Shown: positions 36,532-45,486, counted from the first letter of the stretch. The stretch is 64,000 bases of DNA from Sporosarcina sp. JAI121 (GCF_013408665.1 NZ_JACCCL010000001.1:169657-233656), one strand, 5' to 3'. Notes: generated by a model from the sequence alone, not told the origin. Numbers and translations: made by a program.

Positions 36532-38274
36532 ATGAAGACAGTTTTTTCTTACGCAAAGCCTTACAAATGGGCAATCGTAATCGCGTTGTTTCTAATGTTG
36601 CTTGAATTATCGGTAGAGCTGATTCAGCCGCTTCTCATCGCGAAGATTATCGACGATGGCATTATGGCTGGAAACGAGAACGTTATCTGGACGTGGGGAA
36701 GCGTCATGATGGCACTCGCGTTTGTTGCATTCTTTTCCGGAGCCGTCAATTCATTCTTCGCTGCACATGCGGCACAAAGTTTCGGCTTCGATTTACGACA
36801 GGCGCTTTTTCGTCAAGTGCAGGCATTTTCCATGGCGACATTCCTCCGTTTCCCGACATCGGGTCTTATCACGCGTTTGACAAGTGATGTCACGATGGTC
36901 CAAAACGTCCTGTTCATGGGTCTGCGGATTATGATGCGAGCACCGCTGCTCGTTATCGGAAGTTTGATCATGGCTTTTTTCGTCAATGTGAAGCTGGCAT
37001 TACTTCTAGTGGCAGGGGCGCCGCTTCTACTGATTTTCCTATATTTCATGGCGAAAAATGGGGTCAGTTATTTTTCACGTGTCCAGCAAAGGCTTGACCG
37101 TGTGAACCGTGTCATTCAAGAAAACTTGCAGGCTGTACGACTTATTAAAGCGTTTTTACGCGGTGCCTATGAGGCAAGCCGTTTCTCAAAAGTATCCGAT
37201 TTATTAAGAAAAGATACTGTCAAAGCGATGCGGATGATGGAACTTATCTTACCGATTCTTCTATTTGTCATGAACGTCAGTCTGATGGCAGTATTGTGGT
37301 TCGGTGCGATTGAGGTCCGAGGTGGAGGAGCACAGGTGGGAGAACTGGTTGCAATCGTCAACTATGCGATGCGGATGACAGGAGCATTTTCCATGTTTTC
37401 ATTTATCATCATCGCATTCTCGCGTGCGAAAGCATCCTCTGAACGGATGGAGGAAGTGCTTCTTGCGAATGAAGACTTGGAAATCCATCGTTCAGAAAGT
37501 ACCGGTTTGCTGCGCAATGAAGGAGATTTGCGGTTTGAGAATGTGTCGTTCGTATATCCGGGTAAGCTCGAACCGATGTTGGACAACGTTTCATTCCACG
37601 TGTCGCCGGGAGAGAAACTCGCCATCATGGGAGCAACCGGATCCGGAAAATCCACTTTGCTAAGTCTTATTCCGCGTATTTTTGAAAAAACGGAAGGGGA
37701 AATCTACGTCAGTGGAACAGAAGTGGACGACTGGCCGCTGAAAGATTTGCGGGATACGATTGGATTTGTACCGCAGCAATCGATTTTATTCACAGGATCC
37801 ATTTTGGAAAACTTAGCGTGGGGTGATACGGAGGCCCATGTCGATGAACTGGAGGAAGCGGCAAAGAAAGCGCAAATCCATGAATCGATTGACTTGTTCC
37901 CGCTGAAATACGGCACACGGGTCGGACAGAAAGGCGTCAACTTGTCGGGCGGTCAGAAACAGCGACTGTCCATTGCGCGGGCGCTTGTCAGGAAGCCATC
38001 CATTCTGATTCTCGACGATAGCACAAGTGCGCTTGACGTGAAAACGGAAACGGCGTTATGGGATGCGCTCGAAGGGGAAGAGGCAACGATGCTCGTTGTC
38101 ACACAGAAAATCCGGACCGCACAAGGAGCGGACAAAATCCTTCTTTTAGATGAAGGGAAAGTTGTAGGCTACGGAGCGCACGATGAATTGATGGAGCAAT
38201 CTGCGCTCTATCGAAAAATTGCGGAATCCCAATCTGATGAGGGGGTGGCGGCCGATGTTGCGCGTAATTCGTAA
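36532..38274 (+). CDS. ABC exporter half with degenerate catalytic site (YfiB/LmrC-type)
   Basis: Fused permease-ATPase of 580 residues, one half of a heterodimeric multidrug exporter. Six helices precede the nucleotide-binding domain: Walker A GATGSGKST (about 367-375), signature NLSGGQKQR, Walker B ILILDDSTSALD. The residue after the Walker B Asp is Asp instead of the catalytic Glu, and the switch His is Gln (VVTQKIR). Its canonical LSGGQ serves the partner's Walker A. It overlaps its partner by 20 bp, which suggests translational coupling. YfiB and BmrC of B. subtilis have the same asymmetry. Confidence 0.88.
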   Translation: MKTVFSYAKPYKWAIVIALFLMLLELSVELIQPLLIAKIIDDGIMAGNENVIWTWGSVMMALAFVAFFSGAVNSFFAAHAAQSFGFDLRQALFRQVQAFSMATFLRFPTSGLITRLTSDVTMVQNVLFMGLRIMMRAPLLVIGSLIMAFFVNVKLALLLVAGAPLLLIFLYFMAKNGVSYFSRVQQRLDRVNRVIQENLQAVRLIKAFLRGAYEASRFSKVSDLLRKDTVKAMRMMELILPILLFVMNVSLMAVLWFGAIEVRGGGAQVGELVAIVNYAMRMTGAFSMFSFIIIAFSRAKASSERMEEVLLANEDLEIHRSESTGLLRNEGDLRFENVSFVYPGKLEPMLDNVSFHVSPGEKLAIMGATGSGKSTLLSLIPRIFEKTEGEIYVSGTEVDDWPLKDLRDTIGFVPQQSILFTGSILENLAWGDTEAHVDELEEAAKKAQIHESIDLFPLKYGTRVGQKGVNLSGGQKQRLSIARALVRKPSILILDDSTSALDVKTETALWDALEGEEATMLVVTQKIRTAQGADKILLLDEGKVVGYGAHDELMEQSALYRKIAESQSDEGVAADVARNS

Positions 38275-40084
38275 ACCATTCGGCTACGAGTCAATTCTAT
38301 CCAAGGAAGATATTCAAGGCAAAGGTAAAAAGAAAAAAGAACGGGCGAATAACTGGAAATCGGTTCTCCACCGTATATGGAAACTGGTCGATGAACAGCG
38401 GGGTTTGCTCATTGGCGTGCTCGCATTAGTTTTTGTCAGTTCGGCGCTGGCGTTGCTCGGACCGCTGATGATCGGTAAAATTATTGACAATTACATTATT
38501 CCGATGAAATTCACAGGTCTAGGCGGTAGTATCGGGCTGCTGATCGCAATTTATAGCGGCTTATCACTCGCGATGTATTTTCAAAATTATTGGATGGTCG
38601 GCATTGCGCAACAAACTGTTTTCCGCTTACGGACGAGTCTATTTGCTTATCTTCAAAAGTTGCCCGTTACATTTTTCGATAAAAGGCAGCACGGAGAACT
38701 GATGAGCCGGGTGACAAATGATATTGAAAACGTCAGCCAAACGTTGAATTCGTCTTTCATCCAAGTGTTCTCGAGTATTTTGACGCTGACTGGAACGTTT
38801 GCGGTCATGCTGTACTTAAGTCCGCTTCTGACATTGTTGACGATGGTCATTGTGCCAGTCATGTTCATAGCGATTCGGTGGATTACGCGCCGTACCGGCT
38901 TATTGTTCAAAGAGCAACAGCAGGCAGTTGGTGAGTTGAACGGAATGATTGAAGAGACGATTTCCGGTCAGCGCATCGTTAAAGCTTTCTCACAAGAAGA
39001 GCGTGTGATGGAAGAGTTTGCGCAGAAAAGTGACCGCCTTCGCCGTACGGGTTTCTGGGCGTTGACGTATTCCGGTTTCATCCCAAAAGTGATGAATATG
39101 TTGAACAATGCCAGTTTCGCGGTCGTTGCAGGCGTTGGCGGATTGCTTGCACTGAGAGGGGACGGGCTTGTAACGGTGGGGACAATCGTCATTTTCTCCG
39201 AATTTGCACGTCAGTTCACTCGTCCGCTGAATGATCTTGCCAATCAATTCAACACGGTCCTGTCGGCAATCGCCGGAGCTGAACGGGTCTTCAAAATAAT
39301 GGATGAGCCGGTTGAAAAGGACGAGGCGACGGAATATGCGGATAGGACTCTTCAAGGGGACGTCGAATTCCGTGACGTATCATTCGGTTATGCGGTCGAA
39401 ACGGACGGCTATACAATCGACGATGTATCCTTCCATGTAAAGGCGGGTGAAACGGCGGCATTTGTTGGGGCGACCGGTGCAGGGAAGACGACGATCATGC
39501 AGCTGCTTGCAAGGTTCTATGAAGCTGATAAAGGGGAAATCCTGATTGATGGAATTCCAATCAGCAAGTTGCCGCTCAGCACGCTTCGCAGCCAAACCGC
39601 ATTCGTCTTGCAAGATCCATTTCTATTTGAAGCGACGGTACTTGAAAATATCCGTTATGGAAAATTGAACGCTACGGACGAAGAAGTGATTGAAGCAGCT
39701 AAACAGGCGAATACGCATAGCTTTATCAGCCGTCTTGAAGATGGCTACAATACAGTGTTAACAGCGGACGGCGGTGAAATTTCACAAGGGCAGAAACAGT
39801 TGCTGTCAATAGCTCGGGCACTCGTTGCAGATCCGGTTCTTTTACTTCTGGATGAAGCGACGAGCAGTATCGATACCGTGACAGAGCTGGAAATCCAGGA
39901 AGCACTTGACCGCCTCATGACAGGCAGAACAAGTTTTGTCATTGCACATAGACTCAACACGGTCCGGAAAGCGGATACCGTTTATGTCATGCAACACGGA
40001 AAACTGATTGAGTCGGGGAACCAAGACGAATTGATCGAGAGGCGGGGCGTATATTACAATATGCTACTCGAATCGAAAGTATAG
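38255..40084 (+). CDS. ABC exporter half with canonical Walker B (YfiC/LmrD-type)
   Basis: Partner half-transporter of 609 residues. A basic N-terminal tail (KGKKKKERANNWK) precedes six helices and the ATPase domain: Walker A GATGAGKTT (about 406), Walker B LLLLDEATSSID with catalytic Glu, and switch His in VIAHRLNTV. The signature is ISQGQKQ instead of LSGGQ, so the composite site formed with the other subunit's degenerate Walker B is inactive and the other site is active. GAGGGGGTGG precedes ATG 38255, inside the end of the upstream gene. Drug or lipid export is inferred from family. Confidence 0.88.
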   Translation: MLRVIRKPFGYESILSKEDIQGKGKKKKERANNWKSVLHRIWKLVDEQRGLLIGVLALVFVSSALALLGPLMIGKIIDNYIIPMKFTGLGGSIGLLIAIYSGLSLAMYFQNYWMVGIAQQTVFRLRTSLFAYLQKLPVTFFDKRQHGELMSRVTNDIENVSQTLNSSFIQVFSSILTLTGTFAVMLYLSPLLTLLTMVIVPVMFIAIRWITRRTGLLFKEQQQAVGELNGMIEETISGQRIVKAFSQEERVMEEFAQKSDRLRRTGFWALTYSGFIPKVMNMLNNASFAVVAGVGGLLALRGDGLVTVGTIVIFSEFARQFTRPLNDLANQFNTVLSAIAGAERVFKIMDEPVEKDEATEYADRTLQGDVEFRDVSFGYAVETDGYTIDDVSFHVKAGETAAFVGATGAGKTTIMQLLARFYEADKGEILIDGIPISKLPLSTLRSQTAFVLQDPFLFEATVLENIRYGKLNATDEEVIEAAKQANTHSFISRLEDGYNTVLTADGGEISQGQKQLLSIARALVADPVLLLLDEATSSIDTVTELEIQEALDRLMTGRTSFVIAHRLNTVRKADTVYVMQHGKLIESGNQDELIERRGVYYNMLLESKV

Positions 40085-40239
40085 AAAAGCGTAAGCGGCC
40101 TGCCAAGGCGCGACAGGCATAAGACAGTCCGGCAAATTGGCGTTCTTTGCCAAGAAGCCGGGCTGACTTATGACCCGAGCGTCTGGCCGCTGAAGCTAGA
40201 CATATAGAAAAGCGTAAGCGGCCTGCCGAGAACGCGACA
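40083..40239. repeat. Hairpin repeat family 1, copy B plus truncated copy C
   Basis: Copy B (40083-40203) folds like copy A at 12534-12650, but with changed pairs: AGCGGCC (40094-40100) with GGCCGCT (40185-40191), CATAAG with CTTATG, inner CCGGC with GCCGG and TTGGC with GCCAA. Copy C (40204-40239) repeats the first 36 bp in tandem and is then cut off at the following terminator. Confidence 0.88.
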
Positions 40240-40277
40240 ATAAAAAGCTACAAGGATGTTATATCCTTGTAGCTTTA
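40240..40277. terminator. Terminator between the ABC exporter and the YusW-type gene
   Basis: AAAGCTACAAGGAT pairs perfectly with ATCCTTGTAGCTTT; it is usable from both sides. Confidence 0.88.
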
Positions 40278-40287
40278 CCTATTTCCA

Positions 40288-40767
40288 TTACTTTACTTCT
40301 TCTATGTCAAGAAACGTACCATCATCAAATTCGACTTCGAGATCGAATTTTGAGTATGCGTCTAGACCAAACCATTGAAGAATTTTGTCGATCACCTCTT
40401 GTTTTGGTGTATCTTTCGTGATACGAATTTCTACAAACATCTTATTGAACTCATCCATCGCCTTATTATCTTTTAACTGGACGTTTTTTAATTTATTTAC
40501 ATACTCCGCATCAGCATTTTTCTTTACATCGTAATCGGCCTCAACCGCATCTTTGCCTTCGACATCAATATCAAGATCGAAAGATGAAAAACCGTAACCA
40601 TTACCAGTTTCAATGGAGCCGCCAGCCTTTTCATCTTCAAGAATGATATCCGCTTCTTCTCGATTTGGCTTATCGGCATTTTTTCCGAAATTACCGCAGG
40701 CGCCTAACATCAATGCACTTGTAAGAAGAATTGCAGCTACCGCACTTAACTTTTTCAACGTATTCAC
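40288..40767 (-). CDS. YusW-family lipoprotein
   Basis: Extracytoplasmic lipoprotein of 159 residues: a lipoprotein signal ending in LGAC (Cys at about 24), an acidic linker, then the YusW domain with the ending WFGLDAYSKFDLEVEFDDGT. The family is found in Bacillales and has no assigned role. An AGGCAGTG-type ribosome site precedes the start. Transcribed alone between two terminators. Confidence 0.82.
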   Translation of the reverse strand: MNTLKKLSAVAAILLTSALMLGACGNFGKNADKPNREEADIILEDEKAGGSIETGNGYGFSSFDLDIDVEGKDAVEADYDVKKNADAEYVNKLKNVQLKDNKAMDEFNKMFVEIRITKDTPKQEVIDKILQWFGLDAYSKFDLEVEFDDGTFLDIEEVK

Positions 40768-40842
40768 TGCCTTTCATATTTGTAGTCCTACTTATTATTT
40801 TGCCTAAAAGCCTGGTTTCTAAACAAAATTCTTTCTTCAAAT

Positions 40843-40867
40843 GAAAAAACCGGCATTTCAGCCGGCG
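40843..40867 (-). terminator. Terminator of the DUF2804 gene
   Basis: On the minus strand GCCGGC, TGAAAT, GCCGG, then six Ts. Confidence 0.8.
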
Positions 40868-40901
40868 AGTACAATAGTATGTCGGTAATCAGTAGTTCCA
40901 T

Positions 40902-41921
40902 TTACCATTTTGCTATGTGTTCTTCGGAAGAACCGAGCATTTTTCTAATTTGTAATATGGATCCATCATGTAATCGCACAGTACCGTCGAAATAACCAAT
41001 GACTTGGTGGACTTTCGTATAGACCAGCCGGACATTCGTCGTAGAGTTACGTTCGAAAAAAGGTGTAAACGTAATGTTGACGGCATCTGAAAATTTCGTC
41101 CGGACTTTCCAGGGCGTCATGAAGTTTTTCTCATTGTATGTAAACAGAACGTCCTCATGGATTTTTGTCATCGAACCGTCCACGAATACCGCATTTTCTG
41201 TCATGCCAGTCCCGTCCGTCCATTTGCCGCCGAAATTGAGACCGATACGGCGACCGCCCAAACGCTGTGAAGCCATCGCCCAGTTCCACTCCGATTTACG
41301 CGGCCAGATACCTCTGCCAAAATCAAGAACGGCAAAACTATATTCCGGGTTAAAATCATACCGTTTGTCACCGATTTTAACAAACCCGGATGTCGGCAGG
41401 GAATGATGCTTGGCCGTAAACTGAAAAATCTCCCTGCTTCTAGGAATTACAACATTCAACGATTCATCGTCAACAGGGTGGGCGATATGGAAATCCGCAT
41501 GGAGCACTTCATTGTCAAAGTCCTGAATTGTAACAGACAAATGTGTTTCACCTTGGATATGTACGATTTGGACGGTCAGGTTGTCATTGATGAACTTGAC
41601 GCTATCCAGCACATGTTCAGGCATCTTTACATTGCGTCCAATTGGAATCGTGATGGATTTTTCATAAAAGCGTTGCGTTTCATAATCTAAAATATAGACA
41701 AAACAGACAGCAGCATAATCAAGATGGCTTATCGTCGCGGAAAAAAGCAGATCTTCTCCGTACACACACCAATAATTCCATTTCTTCTTGCGCATGAAAT
41801 GGTTCTTTAAATTGCTCTGGATGAAAGGTTGACGCGCGAAGCCGATTGCTTCCGGATTCAATAACCCTTTACCGTCGCATAACGTAACAGGTCCGGTGAT
41901 TTCTCTTTCTGCGTGCTGCAT
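40902..41921 (-). CDS. DUF2804 domain protein
   Basis: Protein of 339 residues of the DUF2804 family, predicted all-beta. Visible features include the opening EREITGPVTLCDGKGLLNPEAIGFAR, the FGRGIWPRKSEWNWA segment (about residue 205) and GGRRIGLNFGGKWTDGTGMTEN; Trp and aromatic residues are abundant, as in beta-sandwich proteins that handle lipids or sugars. There is no signal peptide. The function of the family is unknown. The gene stands alone, just upstream of and divergent from tRNA-Ala. Confidence 0.82.
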   Translation of the reverse strand: MQHAEREITGPVTLCDGKGLLNPEAIGFARQPFIQSNLKNHFMRKKKWNYWCVYGEDLLFSATISHLDYAAVCFVYILDYETQRFYEKSITIPIGRNVKMPEHVLDSVKFINDNLTVQIVHIQGETHLSVTIQDFDNEVLHADFHIAHPVDDESLNVVIPRSREIFQFTAKHHSLPTSGFVKIGDKRYDFNPEYSFAVLDFGRGIWPRKSEWNWAMASQRLGGRRIGLNFGGKWTDGTGMTENAVFVDGSMTKIHEDVLFTYNEKNFMTPWKVRTKFSDAVNITFTPFFERNSTTNVRLVYTKVHQVIGYFDGTVRLHDGSILQIRKMLGSSEEHIAKW

Positions 41922-41989
41922 GTAAATGTGCCCCCTGCCTATTGTCTTTTTTAACTGTTATTGTTATAATTCTATTATATCAAAGTTAC

Positions 41990-42062
41990 GGGGCATTAGC
42001 TCAGCTGGGAGAGTGTCACGCTGGCAGTGTGAAGGTCAGGGGTTCGAGCCCCCTATGCTCCA
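41990..42062 (+). tRNA. tRNA-Ala (anticodon GGC)
   Basis: A full cloverleaf of 73 nt: acceptor GGGGCAT with ATGCTCC, D-arm GCTC with GAGT, anticodon stem TCACG with TGTGA around loop CTGGCAG, and T-arm AGGGG with CCCCT around TTCGAGC. The anticodon GGC reads GCC/GCU. The G3-U70 pair, the alanine identity element, is present. The CCA end is not encoded. A terminator follows, so it is a single tRNA gene. Confidence 0.95.
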
Positions 42063-42081
42063 TATAGTACTAAAGTGATTA

Positions 42082-42109
42082 GAACCCTAGGCGTATGAGG
42101 GTTCTTTTT
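42082..42109 (+). terminator. Terminator after tRNA-Ala
   Basis: GAACCCT pairs with AGGGTTC, then five Ts. Confidence 0.85.
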
Positions 42110-42295
42110 GTTTTCAGGAATCAATAGTTCATGTCACTAAAAGCTGTTAATATAACTATTGATGTAAATCTGATGCAAAAGAAATCAGTTCTACCGATTC
42201 GGGTTTTAATCAGGTAGTAGAGACGTGTGCTATTAAAATGAACGACATTGTATCTATCGAATAATTGAATACAATCCAGAAGGGCAGGTTGAACA

Positions 42296-42406
42296 ATGAG
42301 TAAACTGAAAGTCGAAACTCACATAGGAAACATGTTCGAATGGGATTTAGTCATATCTCGAATTAATGTGAAAAGCATGAAGTCTTTAACGGTGGCACAG
42401 GAGTAA
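42296..42406 (+). CDS. Possible 36-residue peptide or remnant
   Basis: The frame opens MSKLKVETHIGNMFEWDL and follows AGGTTGAACA. No family is recognised. It lies in a zone of decayed small genes after the tRNA, so it may be a truncated gene. Confidence 0.25.
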   Translation: MSKLKVETHIGNMFEWDLVISRINVKSMKSLTVAQE

Positions 42407-42527
42407 TAGGAACGTAATTTTCAGCAGTGACAATGTTTACGCAATATTTACATTTAATTAAAGTCTGCTTAATAAAAGCATGTTAATCTTTAATTGTACC
42501 AATACTCTAGAAATAGGATGTGTTGAT

Positions 42528-42587
42528 ATGAAAATTAAAGTTACCATTTCTTTTCTTTTGATTATGCTTCATACCTACTTGTCTTAG
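42528..42587 (+). pseudogene. Stub of a secreted-protein gene (signal-like start, early stop)
   Basis: AGGATGTG, then ATG and 18 codons giving MKIKVTISFLLIMLHTYLS and a stop. It looks like the first part of a signal peptide with the rest deleted. Terminator hairpins follow at 42617 and 42652. Confidence 0.35.
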
Positions 42588-42616
42588 AGAACTGAGCTAT
42601 AAATAGTCACATCATA

Positions 42617-42637
42617 AACGCTTAGGCGTTATTTTTT
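42617..42637 (+). terminator. Terminator hairpin in the decay zone
   Basis: AACGC TTAG GCGTT, then ATTTTTT. Confidence 0.6.
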
Positions 42638-42651
42638 ATATCTAAATTTGT

Positions 42652-42678
42652 ACGCACCTTAATGGGCGTTCTTTTTAT
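42652..42678 (+). terminator. Second terminator-like hairpin in the decay zone
   Basis: ACGC pairs with GCGT around ACCTTAATGG, followed by TCTTTTTATT; weaker than the one before. Confidence 0.4.
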
Positions 42679-42714
42679 TTATCAATGAAATGGAAGTGGG
42701 AGAGGGGATGAGTT

Positions 42715-42898
42715 ATGAAAGTTGTTCGAAATCGTTTGAAGGAATTAACTAAGAAAAAGGAAGTTAAACCACACATACAAATGGTATTTTCCGAATTAAA
42801 ACAGGCACATTTCCAACACTTACGCTTTTGCAGAGGCAGTCGATAAAATTAAAGCTAAGTACGGATGGACGACCTATATCATTGATGAAACTAAATAA
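42715..42898 (+). pseudogene. Small gene with a frameshift
   Basis: GGGAGAGGGG precedes ATG 42715. The first frame (MKVVRNRLKELTKKKEVKPH onward) stops after 43 codons at 42846, but from about 42808 a second frame reads SNTYAFAEAVDKIKAKYGWT and on to IIDETK before a TAA at 42898 and a terminator. Joining the frames would give a protein of about 60 residues, so a one-base shift around the CATTTCC run is likely. It may be true decay or a sequencing error. The family is not recognised. Confidence 0.5.
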
Positions 42899-42907
42899 TT
42901 TATAGGT

Positions 42908-42937
42908 AGCCCTGCTCATTCGAGTAGGCTTTTTTTT
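42908..42937 (+). terminator. Terminator after the frameshifted small gene
   Basis: AGCC and CTC pair with GAG and GGCT, followed by seven Ts. Confidence 0.75.
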
Positions 42938-43005
42938 ATTCGCCTACTCAGAATCATGACTGTTGAATACATTGATTATAGTTGAAAAGAAAAAGGAGAG
43001 AATAA

Positions 43006-43191
43006 ATGGACCCGCGTTTAGCAGAACTTCTTCAGAAGACAAGTTTATACGGTACTTTAGCAAAATACTATGAACATATAGATCCAAAATGGCATATGTA
43101 TTTTTACGAATTGCACTTTAAATATGAAAATCAACTCGTTCAACATTATTGGATGCTCCGTGAACAAAATCCAAATATGGATAACGAATAA
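43006..43191 (+). CDS. Small hypothetical protein (61 aa)
   Basis: Charged and aromatic-rich protein opening MDPRLAELLQKTSLYGTLAK, with many Tyr, Trp and His residues (PKWHMYFYELHFKYE). AAAGGAGAG precedes the ATG at ideal spacing, which supports a real gene. It has no membrane segment and no recognised family; a short helical cytosolic protein is likely. The amidase-domain gene follows 150 bp downstream on the same strand. Confidence 0.65.
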   Translation: MDPRLAELLQKTSLYGTLAKYYEHIDPKWHMYFYELHFKYENQLVQHYWMLREQNPNMDNE

Positions 43192-43341
43192 TCATAGGCA
43201 GTTTTAATTTTGGAGAGGGGACTTCGGTTCCTATTTTTATTGTCCGGACTTCCTGTTGTTCCCCTTACAGTTTCCGAACCCGTTTTCGACGCATTCAAGC
43301 TGATTCATTCTCATAGGATGGATGTAAGGGGGCGTTTGTCA

Positions 43342-43827
43342 ATGTACAACAGGGAAGCGGCTGTCCGCTATGCGGATACGTGGTGGAATAGTCGTAATCC
43401 GGCATTTCCAACGTTCGACGTGGATTGTACGAATTATATTTCACAATGTCTGCTGGCGGGTGGGGCGCCGATGCATGGCTATCCGAACCGCGAAAAGGGG
43501 TGGTGGCTTCGCGGAGGAACATGGAGTTTCAGCTGGTCGGTGTCGCATTCACTGCGCTGGTATTTAGCGGGTTCTAAAAAGGGATTGACGGCAACGCAAG
43601 TTTCGTCTGCTGAACAGTTAGGGTTGGGGGATGTTATCGTCTATGATTTCCAAGGTGATGGCAGGTTTGATCACTCGACAATTGTCACTGCCAAAGACGG
43701 TGCAGTTCCGCTCGTCAATGCACATACGTTCAACGCTCAACATCGGCACTGGGCCTATAAGGATTCGTATATGTTCTCGCCGAATGCAAAGTACGTCTTT
43801 TTTAAAATCAATGACCAGTTCTCATGA
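43342..43827 (+). CDS. Putative amidase-domain protein (Amidase_6 / PF12671 type)
   Basis: Protein of 161 residues with a papain-like cell-wall amidase fold. The core opens [19 protein letters not shown] and has the catalytic Cys in [10 protein letters not shown], then FDHSTIVT and [12 protein letters not shown], which supply the His and polar partner. The ATG at 43342 is chosen, 9 nt after AAGGGGG; an open frame reaches back to TTG 43210 with a hydrophobic stretch ([14 protein letters not shown]), so a longer secreted form cannot be excluded. Relatives often have an N-terminal extension that is missing here. Ends in a bidirectional terminator. Confidence 0.78.
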   Translation: MYNREAAVRYADTWWNSRNPAFPTFDVDCTNYISQCLLAGGAPMHGYPNREKGWWLRGGTWSFSWSVSHSLRWYLAGSKKGLTATQVSSAEQLGLGDVIVYDFQGDGRFDHSTIVTAKDGAVPLVNAHTFNAQHRHWAYKDSYMFSPNAKYVFFKINDQFS

Positions 43828-43865
43828 GAAAAGCAGTCCATCGTCTACTGATGGACTGCTTTTTC
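43828..43865. terminator. Bidirectional terminator between amidase and DegV genes
   Basis: AAAAGCAGTCCATC pairs with GATGGACTGCTTTTT around a 7-nt loop. Confidence 0.88.
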
Positions 43866-43869
43866 AACT

Positions 43870-44715
43870 TCAGTCAAACCATAAAATGGCAAGTGTTCCC
43901 TCTCCCGCATGGACTGCAAGAACAGAACTGATATCTCCAATTTCGACTTCAAGGCCAGGAACTTGTTCAGTAAGGAGGTTTTTCAAGTGTATTGCCTGGT
44001 CGAGGACATTACCATGCATCAGGTGAACTTTCCTTCTGCCGGCATGGTGACCGGCGGCTACTTTATCCACCAAGTATTGGAACGCCTTTTTCTCGGACCG
44101 CACTTTATCGACTGCTTCCAATTCGCCTTCATTAGTAATGTGGACAATCGGTTTCACCTTCAACAAACTTCCAAGGAAAAATTGCGCACCGCTCATTCTG
44201 CCGCCTTTGTATAATTGTTCAAGCTGTCCTATTAAAATGTAGTTATGAACTGTTCCGGCCATTTTTGTAAGCTTAGCATCGATTTCTGGAACAGTTGCAC
44301 CGCTTTCGTGCATTTCCATGCCTTGTTCAATAAGTCCTGTAATTCCGTAAGAGAGAGAAAGAGAATCGATGAATGTCACGGGGAAATCTGCAATCTCAGC
44401 GCCTGCGATAGAGGAAGCAAGCGTCCCGCTTAGTTTGCTTGATACATGAACGGCAATTGCTTGCTCATAGTTTTCTGCAATGACCCGGAATCGTTCGGCG
44501 AATTCACCCGCAGAAGGTTGAGATGATTTAGGGAATTCTTCCGCATTTTTTATTTTGCTGTAAAGTTGCTCCGGATTCAGGTCGACACCATCAACAAATT
44601 GTTTTTCACCGAAATGTATATTCAAAGGAACCGAAAAGAAGTCAGGGTGTTGACTGAGCTCTTCGGAAATGTAGGCTGTGCTGTCCACAATCCATGCAAG
44701 TGGTTTTTTAGTCAT
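43870..44715 (-). CDS. DegV-family fatty-acid-binding protein
   Basis: Cytosolic fatty-acid carrier of 281 residues of the DegV (FakB-like) family, which presents fatty acids to a FakA kinase. Visible motifs: VDSTAYISEELSQ, FPKSSQPSAGEF (fatty-acid carboxylate site), VHVSSKLSGTLASS, and GGRMSGAQFFLGSLLKVKPI. ATG 44715 is chosen; a second ATG four codons upstream lies in the AAAGGATG ribosome site. No fakA lies in the window, so a kinase partner must be elsewhere. Transcribed alone. Confidence 0.88.
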   Translation of the reverse strand: MTKKPLAWIVDSTAYISEELSQHPDFFSVPLNIHFGEKQFVDGVDLNPEQLYSKIKNAEEFPKSSQPSAGEFAERFRVIAENYEQAIAVHVSSKLSGTLASSIAGAEIADFPVTFIDSLSLSYGITGLIEQGMEMHESGATVPEIDAKLTKMAGTVHNYILIGQLEQLYKGGRMSGAQFFLGSLLKVKPIVHITNEGELEAVDKVRSEKKAFQYLVDKVAAGHHAGRRKVHLMHGNVLDQAIHLKNLLTEQVPGLEVEIGDISSVLAVHAGEGTLAILWFD

Positions 44716-44883
44716 GTATAATATCATCCTTTATCATCATAATGTACGCTGTTAATACTATATCATGAAAAGTAATAAGGGAGTAGTCAGAAAAGTGGGA
44801 AACACACTACTTCGGATGGTTTCGCTAAAAATGGACAGGTGAGGTATAATGGCATAAGTATGTGTGTAAAGGGGAAATGAGTA

Positions 44884-45471
44884 ATGAATGAGCAAGCTTT
44901 ATCCGTCAGAGATGCGATTATTTCGCGTCGTTCAATAAAGAACTTTAATGGACAGCCGGTTGATCCGGAAAACATTGCCGAAATGCTTGAAGACGCGGCA
45001 TGGGCGCCAAATCACGGCAATCGAAATCCGTGGCGCTTTGTTGTAGCTGCTGATAAGGAATATGTGAAGTTCCTCGATATATTGCGTGAATATGGTGTTC
45101 CAAAGTGGAAAGAGCTATCGGAAGAGGATCTTGAAAAGCAAATGAAGAAGTTTACAGGACCGGGAGCGGTTGCATTTGTTATAGTTCCTGAAGACGCACG
45201 TCAGAAAGAACGTTTAGAAGATTACGCTGCGGCGAGCATGTTCATTCAAAACACTCAGCTTCTCGCGTGGGATAAAGGAATCGGGACATGCTGGAAAACA
45301 CCAGGCTTCCTCGATAATCCGAAATTCAGGGAAGAACTGGGCGTGAAACAGGGCGAGCGTATAATCAGTATGCTTCAGTTCGGTTATTTTGATGAAATAC
45401 CAAAGGCCCGTTCACGTAAACCACTTAACGAAATCGTCACGTATTACGGTCGGGACAGCGAAGAAGTATAA
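44884..45471 (+). CDS. Nitroreductase-family protein
   Basis: FMN-dependent NAD(P)H oxidoreductase of 195 residues. The FMN-binding SRRSIKNFNGQPVD near the start, AAWAPNHGNRNPWRFVV, and GIGTCWKTPGFLDNPKFREELG near residue 140 match the YdjA/TdsD-like nitroreductase group. AGGGGAAATGAGTA precedes the ATG and a TATAAT-like box lies near 44847. The substrate is unknown; such enzymes reduce quinones, nitro compounds or flavin. Ends in a strong terminator. Confidence 0.88.
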   Translation: MNEQALSVRDAIISRRSIKNFNGQPVDPENIAEMLEDAAWAPNHGNRNPWRFVVAADKEYVKFLDILREYGVPKWKELSEEDLEKQMKKFTGPGAVAFVIVPEDARQKERLEDYAAASMFIQNTQLLAWDKGIGTCWKTPGFLDNPKFREELGVKQGERIISMLQFGYFDEIPKARSRKPLNEIVTYYGRDSEEV

Positions 45472-45486
45472 TAGTGAAACGGTGTA

